A stretch of 64,000 nucleotides of DNA from Hippopus hippopus (taxonomy: Eukaryota > Mollusca > Bivalvia > Cardiida > Cardiidae). Every line of letters begins with the position of its first letter. Within the stretch, counting starts at the first letter, position 1. Positions 10,833-22,800 of the stretch are shown piece after piece. The notes under the pieces are model-generated. The model saw only the letters and a program-made list of their open reading frames with translations. It was not told the origin of the DNA and did no database searches. The position numbers and the translations under genes are program-made. Location: assembly GCA_946811185.2 (NCBI GenBank), contig OX328099.1, positions 67,150,714-67,214,713 of the forward strand, in the 5' to 3' direction.

Positions 10833-13800
10833 CTGGAGAGAGAGGTGAATAAAAAATGTAACAGACTATGACGTGCAGAATTATATCACTTTACATGTCA
10901 CTGTCGTCTCAAAAAAAGTCATCCTGCTGAATTTTCATATACTTCACTGAAAGACCCTGACGAAGACACCTTTTGGAAACATTGTGGGAAAAGGAGAAAA
11001 TGCTGATAACCAGCATTTTCTCCTTTTCCAACAATGTTTTCTACCTTACCAAAAACAAATTCCAATTCTTTAAGCCACATTTATTTTGTCGTCTGCAAAT
11101 GCTTTGAATTTGGACTAGTCTAGGATTTTGTCGTTTGTTAATGATTCAAATGTACATTATAAAGCTGCATCAAACTGGTATCAAAAAGTGACCAGACATC
11201 AAAGACCGGACAACAAAATTTATGACACGACCAAACTGAAAGCACTTGCAGACAACCAATAAAATGTGGCTTAACCAGAACTCCAGATAGAGGGAGTGAT
11301 TTTGATTTCAAAATTGAGAAAAATTAATTATTCTCCACTATACCCTATGTTATGGGTACTCATTAGAATCGTCTCCTCGAGACGATTCTAATGAGTACCC
11401 ACAACATAGGGTTTGGAAGAGAAATAATGGATTTAGAATACCGTCACTCCCTCTTATCTGGAGCTCTGATTAACTCTTTCACTACTGAAGAAATCAGTTG
11501 CATTTTCTCAATGGCTACAGTTCTGCTGCTATATCAAGGGATAGTTCGGTCGAAAACTAGAATAATGCAGTAGAAAGTGGAGATCAGAGATCAGGCTGTA
11601 AGTTCTGTGCAGTCTGATCTTAATCTACACTGTCCACAGAAGCTTCTGGTGTCGTCCATGGTAAGGAAAGAGTTAACTGGTGGGATTTGTCTAAGAAAAG
11701 ATAGAAAGATAAAGAGAAAACGAGAAAATGCTGGTTACCAACATTTTCTCTGTTTTCCACAATATTTTCAAAAGACTCTCTTTCTCCAGGTTCGCTAAAA
11801 GCCTGAATTGTTTGGAAAAGTGTTAATCAAATAAATCATAATCTAATAGTCTTTTAGGATCGAAGCAAGATTTTAGTTGAAGATGGTAGACGACACAAAA
11901 AACAATATTACCAGAAAGAAATATTTCAGTTTAAAATAGAAGACAAAAAGAATCCAGAGAAAAGATTTCTATAGCCTCAAATGACAGCTTGAAGGTTAAA
12001 AAAAAAAACTCTAAAGCAATGGAAGATTATGAAAGGAAAATGTCAAACTTAGACACAAGATACACAAATGGCGCTCTATGTCTTCAGAGAGATTTGTATT
12101 CCCAAAGTGACATTTACGAAAAGTTTTTTTATGACCTTTTCGAGGAGAGTTGGCATTTCGAAACATATTTCTTTTTATCAATATTATTGAAAATCTCAGC
12201 GCGTTATGCCCATAACAGACGGTCCCGAGTTTTAACGACTCTGAGAAAACGGGCTTTAGAAAACATTATGGAAAAAAGGAGAAAATGCTATTAACCAACA
12301 TTTTCTCCGTTCCCCACTATCTTTTCTACCTTCTCAAAGACAGATCTTATCAATGCGCTCACATTTAGTTTGTCGTCTGTAAATGTTTTGAATTTGGGCA
12401 AGACTTAAAATTTTGTCGTCTGGTCGAGAGTTAAATTGGAATCTCTTGAGACAAACTTGCAGCAGACGACTCCGACAATATCCTTGTACATGTATAATAT
12501 GGAAATATTACTTGGGTGAAGCTAGGATCTTACAGGTTCTATACATAATTACACCTGCAAACATTGTGGAAAAAAGAAGAAATTGCTCGTTACGAGCAAT
12601 TTCTCCTTTTATCACAAAGTTTTCAAAAACGTTCTGTCGTCTGCTGGAAAGTAATAAAGCTCTGTGGTTTTTGGCCTTCCCCACGATGTTTTTACGTTAA
12701 CTGTAATTTAGTAAAATTTGTTTCCATAAACTCTAGACTTCATGGCAGCCATAACACTTGCTGGACTTTTTTTTTCCCCATTTCTCAAGGACATATAAAC
12801 GCCTCTAGGACATACAAACTTAACGCGCTCTTCGGTTCTTATCGGATCCGACGTTATCGCCTGTTACGATTAGCATTCGGTAAACTTCGGATGATCCGTT
12901 GATCAAATGCTAGATCTAGTTACGGAATAGGCCGAGTTGTGATGAGTGTAATGATCATATGACAGAGTATTGCTCAATGTCGTGTGGGCGTTTTGACCTT
13001 CTGAAAAAAATTATCTCGGGAATCAACACTTAAAGCGCCTCTGTAATTTGGGTTTTTCTCGTACATTAACGAGAACTTTCTCCATATGATTTCAGATATA
13101 ATATAGATTATCTCGTGACAAAACGAAGCTTTTATTGTCTCTGTCTGTTAAGTCTTGGATATATTTCTCCATTAGCGAATCTTTACTCAAAATGCCAATT
13201 CATTCGAGGTGTCGAAAATTTAAAACAGAACTCGCATTGCCACATTACCAAACAGTCCCGGAGTTTAGCAACCCCTAACTTTTGAAAAGATTGTGGAAAA
13301 ATGAGAAAAAGCTGGTTTCCAGCATTTTCTCCATTTCCCACGATATTTTCGTAACGACCCCTAGACAAAGACCATTTAAAAACATTATGGGAAAAGGAGA
13401 AAATGTAGGTAACCAGCATTTTCTCCTTTTTCCACAATGTTTTGGGCTCAATCAAAGGCAAGTTTATTCATTCCAGCCACCTTTGATTTCTCGTCTGCAA
13501 AATTTCTGAATTTGGACAAGTCTAAAATTTTGTCGTTTGGTTTTAAGAGTTATCGACCATTCTATCCTAGCACTGAGCGGTCGATGAAGAGACATGTATT
13601 AGAAAATGAGAGTCATGGGGTAAAATGATCGTTTGACATGCAGAAAATTTACCATCAACAAAAAGTTTCGACCCAGGACTGCGCAGGCTGACATGAGTCG
13701 ATACTCTTTGCAGTTGCATTCCACTATCTTCACACAACTGATAATACTACTCTGCTACTATAGCCACAGAACGCTACCCATCTTTTTCTCGTGTTTTGCA

Positions 13801-16800
13801 ATTTTGAGATTTCATATGGTAGGGATGGGATTCCGTACTTTCCTGAGACAAAAAAAAGGTCCCAATAGCTCAGGCGGTAGCGCACAGGACTTGACAACAG
13901 CGGTCGCTGATTCGATCCCCGGCTCGGCCAATTTCTTTTCGAGGATTGATGATAGTCAGTGCGACAGGATTCATTCCTCTCTCACCGCTGACCATTGTTC
14001 GACGATGGTTGTGTGGGAAAGCAGTCAGTGATTTGGAAAGAATATTGTGCGGAGTACTGGTAAAAGAAACTCCAGGAAAGCATGGATAGGTGCACTGGCC
14101 GCCGAAATATAACTGAAATAATGTTGAAAACGGCTTTAAACACCATACAATCGATCAATAAAAAAAAAAAGAATAAAAATTTACCTTGAGAACTTTGACC
14201 TCGTTTTCTCGACAGAAAGCCTCTATCAGAGTATGCTGTATTCGTAGGGAGATGTCCTGGGACTTTCCTTCCGGTAAAATGCATAACATCACCTTGTCTG
14301 TTTCACTGTTAAGTATAAACATAGAAAGAAATTATTTAAGAAATAGGAATTTTTTTTTTTTGTTTTAGTTGAGCCATGTTCTGTGAAAAGGGGGGAAGGG
14401 CATGCATCTGCAAAAAGTATCGACCCAGGTCAGCCTGCGCAGTATGCGCAGGCTGACCTAGGTCGAAACTTTATGCTACTTGTAAATTTTCTGCTTGTCA
14501 AAGGGCTGTTCTACCGCATGATTCAGTCGGTTGTTGGACAAAATGAATATCATGGATCCATCATTTATGAGATGACTTACTTGGTAGGATGCATCACAGA
14601 GATGCATTAAACGCCCTTTTTCCACAGCATGGCTCCTTTCTTTAACATGTTCATAGTCGATGAACGAACTGAATGATATGATCTTCGAGCGTGCTAGCGC
14701 AGTCCGTAACTCGCAACGCTTTATGCCAGGGGATCAATGGTTCGAATCCCCGGCTAGGCCCATTTCTTTCCGAGGATTAACAATAGTCACTGAGACAGGA
14801 TTCATTCCCCTCTCTCTCACTGCTGATCATTGTTTCGACGATGGTTACGCGGTAACTCTCAGCCAGTGGCGTGGGGAAAATATTTTGCGGTGATTGGTAA
14901 AACAAAAATCCAGCAAAAGTGTGAAAGGTGCAATTGCCGCAATGATATAACTTAAAGAATGTTGAAAAAGTCTTAAACACCATACAAACAAACAATCAAA
15001 TACGTGCAATTGCTGTCCTAATATAACTGAAGTAATGTTGAAAAAATCGTTTAACAACATCCATCCATTTATCCATCCATACATACATACGTACATACAT
15101 ACATACATACATACATACATACATACAATTCAGCATAATTGTTTACCTATCAAGAATATCGACGCAGTCGAACACGCCACAACTCACTCTGTCATCTTGA
15201 AATGCCTGAACCAACACAGATTTCAAAGCCTTGGCTATATTAGTCGGTGGTTTCCTGGAAAAAAAATGAGAAAAGAAACGTCAAAATCAAAGATAACGAA
15301 CAATGTGGTTTAACCATTTACCAGTCAATCCCGTGTTGTAACAACCCTGATGAAGAATACTTTTGAAAACAATGTGGCAAAAGGAGAAAATGCAGGTTAT
15401 CTTTTCTCAGCTTTCCCACAATGCTTTCTACCCTTTGTAAACTATAGGCCATTTGAGGCGCATTTATTTCGACATTTGCATGCTTTAGATTTAGAGAAAT
15501 CCTAAAGTAAAGAGTTAAAAGAATATCAAAGGGACAAAATTACCTACCATCGTCATACTTTGTGAAAAGGTGGTTAAATGCAACTGCACGGTAGTTTAAT
15601 GCACCTTGCACCAACAGCAAAGAGTTTCCACCCAGATCAGCCTGATCAGGCTGATCTGGGTCGAAACCTTTTGCTATTGATATACATGTAACTATTTTCT
15701 GCATGTCAAAGGACCAATCTACATCATGATTAAGCCAGTTTTTAGACAAAACGGATCGACATTCTGTAACGACTCACTAGATTTATAACTGGCTAAGTAT
15801 ATAGTGAAAGTGCATTAAAGGCCCTTTTCCAAGAGTGCCGCTCAGTCACATGGTCTGATGTAGATCATAAGTATATAAGAGAAATGAGGTCGTCGTCCTC
15901 ATATCACCAGGGTTACGGTCCATGTTTCCAAGAACCGAGTGGATATTATACACATGTTTAACAGAATGTTTTGTACAGTGAGTTTGGCTTTTGTTCAATT
16001 ACGAGCACTAACAGCGGTCTTTCCACAAAAAGCGAATTCCATTTTTTTTGAAAGGCACTCCATTGGTTAATAATGTATCAAAGCAAACGATCGAGTGATT
16101 ATACGACTCTGAGAAAGAAGAATTTTGAAAAAAATGTGTGGGGTAAGGTTAAAATGAAGTAACCAGGCTTTTCTCAACTTCTCCAAATTCATTCTTCCAT
16201 CCAAAACGCAAATCCAGACATTTCAATCAATTTAATTATCGTCTGCAAGCCCTTTTAATTATGATAAGTGTAATGTAACATTTCTTTTTCATCTGGTAAA
16301 ATGTAAAGATCTTCCAGTTACAGTTTTCGTTGATTGTTCTTGAATTTAATTGACTTACATGTACTTCTAAACGCGGAGGTACATTTTTTCGACGGTTATG
16401 TACCAAGCACTTCCGGCTGATCACTGTAACAATGCGCGAAAAAAGAACACAAACCAATCGCTTTGCATTATAACAGAGGATCGCAAAATGTTCACAATTA
16501 GATAAGAGTTTCTCCCCCAGCAGGTTGCCATGAATCATGGCTGTTGCCATTACATGTTAGATATTGCTCATTCATATCTTACTCAGCGTTTCCTCTATTC
16601 GTCTACTGCAGAGAGTGCAATAGTACAAAATGTACGAATGTACAAATGTACTTTCACTGTCCTACTTGAGTTTTGCTGGATAGGTTTCAACGGTTCGCAA
16701 CAATTTATCTCTGACAGATTTGCACAGGCACTCTTAACCAATTATCACACAATCCAGACCTTTAACCCTTTACAACACAACATAATTTAAGAGTTGTATT

Positions 16801-19800
16801 GCAGACCAAAAATTTGATGTGAGTGAAATAGTGAAATTTGTTTTTGAAAGCGTGAAAATCATTGCGGGAAAAGGATAAAATGCTGGTTAATTTTTGCGGG
16901 AAAACAGAAATTTCTCCTTTTCCCATATTGTTTTCTGCCCTTTTAAACACAAATTTCTTCTTTTTTTTCAATCTCATTTATTTCGTCGTCTGATGCAAAC
17001 GCTTTCAATTTGGACGAGTCTAAAAGTTTATCATGTGGTAAAGAGGAGTTAAACTTTCAGGACCCGAGAGAAAATTGGACAATCTAGGCCTGGCATAAAT
17101 TTGAAAGTGCGTAAAACGCTACCAAAAAAAAAAAGTTCAATCCAAAAGGCCTCGAATGATTCAACTGATTTATGGGTTGTACATCGTTGATGAAGAACAT
17201 CAACATAAAATGTTACTTCAAAGATCAGACGAACAGAAACAGCAATTAACTCGTTACCAAACGACAAAATTGTAGACTTGTCCAAATTGAAAGCAATTGC
17301 AGACGGCAAACAAAATGGTGGCTTAAATGATGAAATTTGTTCTAGAAAGGGTAGAAAACGTTGTGGGAAAAGGAGAAAATGCTGGTTACCAGCATTTTCT
17401 CCTTTTCTCACAATGTTTTCTAAAGGCTTCTTCCTCATGGTCGTTTAAACTTGGAACAGTTTGGTAAAGTGGCAACACATCAACAACGGCAAACAACTTT
17501 CTGCGTATTGCAAGCAGACACTACTCTCGAAAACATTGTGGCAAAAGTAGAAATTGCCAGTGACGAGCAATTTTTCCATTTGCCATCATATTTTACACGT
17601 AGTTTATACATGAAATTAATATCAGTGTTGACTATCTAAAATTTTCACTAATATTTTTTTTGAGTTGTCTGCATGAAGCAGACGACAAAACGAAGGATTT
17701 CCTTTCATGTGATGACGTGTTACAGCAGACGACTTGTTGCACTGGTGAACTTTGGCCTCGAGCAGACGAACAAAGACATTTGTACACCAGTCAATTTACT
17801 TCACTATTACAGATTCAATCATGCGTCCTGCAGATTTAGCTCTTTCACTACCAATTTCACTTTGAACAGCTTTTGCAAATGGCGTAGATCAAGATCAGAT
17901 TTCACAAAAGGTGCAGTCTGATCTTACAACTACACCATCCGCTACCTGATCGTGACTAATCTTTGACCGAAATCAGATTAAAAAGCAATGAAAAAAGACT
18001 GGGAATTTTGACTGATTAATTCTCTGGTGCCTAACGCCGTTTTTAACATTATTACATTTATATCGCTGCGGCAGGTGCACCTATCCATGCTTTCCTGCAG
18101 TTTCTTGTACTAGCATATCGCACAAATTTGAAACACTATTGGAAACAGCGTTAAACACCATACAATCAATCTGTCAGTCAGTCAGTCAATCAGTCAGTCA
18201 ATCAATCATCAATCAATCAATCAATCAATCATTCAATCAATCAATCGACAGACAATGCTATAATCTTGTTTCAGGAGATATCGAGTTCACGACACACTCA
18301 CTATATATTACACAGCAACAAGATAAATCAATTTTGTCCGCTCTGTTTACAGCGAATGATGAAATTGGATATCAAGTCCATGCTGTGACCATGCGCTCAC
18401 TCATAAGTTCATTGAGTTAACCGCTAAGCTACAAAGCGCAAATAATTGCGCTTTTGCAGACAGTGTAGATCAAGATCAGACTGCACAGAACGTGCAGTCT
18501 GATCCATGATCTACACAGTTCGACAGGGTGAGATTTTTTGGGGGGGAAAATGAACTTTGAATTCGAATTGAAGTTCTGGCTGGAAATTTCCTATCATTTT
18601 TCTTTTAACCGTTAACCCTTTCCAATCAATCACTTGTTATAAACATCCTGATGTGGATGGTGTTTGTGAATATTGTTGGAAAATGAGAAGATGTTTTTAA
18701 CTCTTTACCAAACAATCCCGAATTTTTACGACGTTGTAAAAGAAGCCTTTTGAAAACAGTGTGGGAAAAGGAGAAAATGCTGGTAACCAGCATTTTCTCC
18801 TTTTCCCACAATGTTTTCTACCCTTCCCAAAACAAATTTCAATTTTTGAGTCACTTTAAATTTGTTGTCTGCTAATGCTTTCAATTTGGACCAGTCTAAA
18901 ATTTTGTTTGGTAAAGAGTTAATCAGCTTTTTTTCTCCCGTTTCCCCTCCTTCTTTTCTATCCTTTCAAAGAAAAATCCTATATTTTGAGCAACATTATA
19001 TTCGTCGTCTGCAAATCCTTTGAATATGGACAAGTCTTGCTTTTTTCAGCTGGTAAAAAGTTAATGGTAAGGATAGCATTTTATCAGGTTTAGGTCCAAT
19101 TGCTAATTACAATGTATCTATCTTCTTCGAAGACAGGGGATCGGCGAATGATATCCACGCGGCTATACCTTCCCGCTTTCAACAGAAGAACTTAAACACC
19201 ATGACCTTTACTGAACATTACTGGAATCTGGGAAGCAGATATAGAGAAAAGAGCCGAGCGCTACTTCTACTAATCTACTTGAGCAGCACTCTGGTAAAAG
19301 GGGGCTTAATGCATCTCCGTGATGAACTATACCAAGGAAGACATCGCGTTTAATTATGGATCCATAAAATTCATTTTGTCTAAGAACTGACTGAATCATG
19401 AGACAAAATGATCCACTGACATGCAGAAAATTTACTAAGAGCAAAAGGTTTTGAACACGTCAGCCTTCGTGGACTTGTATCACGAAAAGGTTAAAATTCC
19501 CCTCCCCACCCCCACCCCCCCTGCGTTAAAGAGCAAGTGAAGTATTGCTATTATATGGTCCATTTTTTTAATTCAAAATTTTTATCTTAACAAAAATCGA
19601 AGGTCTGTGAGTAGATCGCAGGATTTTAACCAAGGTCAAGTTAGTGCAGCACCCATAGGGTAGAACAAATGCTGCCGCCAACGACTCAGTATGAGCAATT
19701 TTTGCATTCACAAAAATGTTTTCCAGACTCACCGCATATACATAATTGAGCCATGCTGTGGCAAAAGGGGGCTTAATGCATCTCCGTGATCCATGGTACC

Positions 19801-22800
19801 AAGCAAGCCATTTAATACTTATGGATCCATAACAGCCACTTCTTTTAATAACAGACTTAATCATGAGGTAGAATGGTCCTTGTACAAACAGAAAATTGAC
19901 CAATAGCGAAAAGTATCGGCCCAGGTCAGCCTGCGCGGACTGCGCAGGCTGACCTGGGTCGATACTTTTCGCAGATGCATTAAGCCCCCTTTTTACAGAG
20001 CATGGCTCAATTATACATGAACATGTACTATATCTAAATACTATATCTAAAAGTTGAACGGGGTCGGAAAGGATTGTAAACAGCGCAGCGAGAGTGCTGC
20101 TGCTATTTTACAAGACCACGTGTTAAACTTGGTCGACCCCTTTCCCTCTCGAAATGAACATGTACTAAATCTAAATGTTTCAATATTAACTATAAAGTTG
20201 AACGGGGTCGGAAAGGATTGTAAACAGCGCAGCGAGAGTGCTGCTCCTATTTTACAAGACCACGTGTTGAACTTGGTCGACCCCTTTCCCTCTCGAATAA
20301 CAAATTTCATCTTTTGTTAACTCATAAGCTCCAAAGTGCGACCCAGTGACCTTTTGCGAGCAGTGTCGATCAAGATCAGACTGCACAGAACATGCAGTCT
20401 GATATTGGATCTGCACTATCTGATAAGGAAATCCGCTCCTTCAAAAAAAAAAAATTTGAAATACCAAAATTTAGGTTTTTAACTTTTTACTATAGACTTA
20501 AAATTTTCATATCACTTATTTAGCAGGTTAAAGATTAAATGCTAAAAATACTTACTGGTATTAGAATTAGGAGGCGGACACTGTGGATCACAGATCAGAC
20601 GGCGCGTTATGTGCACTCTGATCTTTATCCACGCCGTCTGCAATGAGCAGCTTATGCTAATGCTGTATCCAACCCTGAAATGCTTAGTTTGAGCAATTTC
20701 TGCATTTTCAAAACTTAGCTATATTTACAAATACAATTTCAAAACACTCAACTGATTCACTAAAGTCTTTTCAAAATTAGCCATGTTCAAAATTGAACGG
20801 GGGCCGGGGATTGTAAACAGCGCAGCGGGTAAAGCTGCACCCATGAAAGGACCACGTGTTGGACTTGATCGACCGTTTAATCAATTTGTCTTTTCATGAA
20901 AAGCAAAACGAATAATTCCAACAGGAAAGTAATTAAATAACCACAGAAACTCTGTAGTCGACTGTTAGAACAAAACAGCGGAAGGTGTGGATCACAGATC
21001 AGACTGCACGTTCTGTGCAGTCTGATCTTGATCCACACCGTCCGCTAAAGCTTTCTTGCTTCACTCAAGAGAAATGAAAGCGTTGGGGCGATAGAGAGGG
21101 GTTAGATATTCCAGTCAGAATGTTCGACAGCGATCGAGGTCATGTCCCGACATGTTCGACCCTTCCCGAGTGGAGACTCTTCTTTAGAAAATCTCTGATG
21201 CGAGAAATCATCGTGAAGAAAGCGTTGTTTCACATCGCGATTTCTCTATTTCCTGCAACGTTTTACACGTGGAATACTCTTTATATCTCAGCAATACTCT
21301 CGCTACGTTTTTGGTTGTTGTCGTTTCTGTAGCCAGTGATTAGTTAATATCATTTACCATAAATGTTGGTTTTAAACAGATTATAATGCTCTTAGAAATC
21401 GCAACAAAGATTACATTCTTTAGTTGTGGGAGTGTAATTTTTTGTCTTAGCTCTGTACCAAAAGGCAAAATTTTAGACCTGTCAAAATCGAAAGCATTTG
21501 GAGACAACAAAGTAATTGTAACTCAAAAATTGAAATTTGTTTCGGGAAGAGACAACATGCTGACTATCAGCATTTTTCCCCTTTTCCCACAGTGTTTTCA
21601 AAGGCTTTCTTCTTTGTTTTCAAAGTCGGGATTGTGAGGTAAAGGGTTAATCTTTATACTTCAGCTACTGTCTGTGATCGTGCTACCGTAACACACGTGG
21701 TGTGGGCCATTTCCGCTTTTATGCCCAAGAAATGTAGGATTTAAATTTTTTTGGTAATCCGTCCTTTTGTTAAAATACTAGTTTGTAGTTTTATCCACTA
21801 ATAAACACTACCGAATAAAGCAGTAGTACACTTTCAGTCTTGAGAAAAAATTTAAAAAATATTTGCACATCAAGGTTGCTCTTCTCCGAAGCCTCGGTCC
21901 GTATTCACAAACTATTCTCAAGAATATTTTTCCTCTGACTCTAGATTTAAAATGTAACACAACTTCTGATTGGCTAAACCATTTAGTTTAGCCAATCAAA
22001 AGTCATGTTACTTTCAAATTTTAGAAAATTCTTGAGAATAAGATTAAGAATGTTCCAAAGAATGGTTGGTGAATACGGATCGAGGTTCGGCTGCAGCAGC
22101 TGGCAGGCTGCAGAATGTCTCTGCAAAGTGGACAGTGTAGATCAGAGATCAGACTGCACGTTTTGTGCAGTTTGATCTTGATCTACACTTGCCGCAAAGG
22201 CAACTTTGGTTGGGAAAGGTGCTTCAGAGATTAACATATTAACACAAGAATGTGCGCATAATGTATTCGTAACCTATCCTGCAAGAAACACAACCGTCTT
22301 ACTCAGCAAAATGCAAATGAAGCTTGCAGCGGGCCAAAACCTGTCTTACTGCAGAAATACGCTAAACGTCAGGTTATTCACAGTACAGAATGTGTGCTCG
22401 CTCACCAGCACCAATGTTCTGGGTGTTTTCTATTAGATCCATGCTCTGTGAAAAAGGGGTTAAACGCATTTGCAAAAAGTATCGACTAATGTCAGCCTGC
22501 GCAGTCTGCGCAGGCTGACATGAGTCGAAACTTTCTGTTATTTGCAAATTTTCTGCATGTCAAAGGACTATTCTACCTCATGACTATGCCGATTGTTAGA
22601 CAAAATGGGTCTGGGCAGGCTGACATAGGTAGAAACTTTTTGCTATTTGAAAATGTTCTACATGTCAAAGGAATATTCTACCTCATGAATGATTGAGCCG
22701 GTTGCAAGACAAAATGTATTGTATGGATCAAAAAATTACATGAGGACTTTCTAGGTACAATGCATCACGACAAAACTTTAGAAATGCCCAAACTGAAATT

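Noticed and set aside
13982..14284. 100-codon minus-strand ORF overlapping GADD45 exon 3
   Set aside because: Different frame from the exon and composed mostly of SINE sequence.
20047..20320. Overlapping 87/88-codon ORFs with internal repeats on both strands
   Set aside because: Both are readings of the 144-bp tandem duplication.
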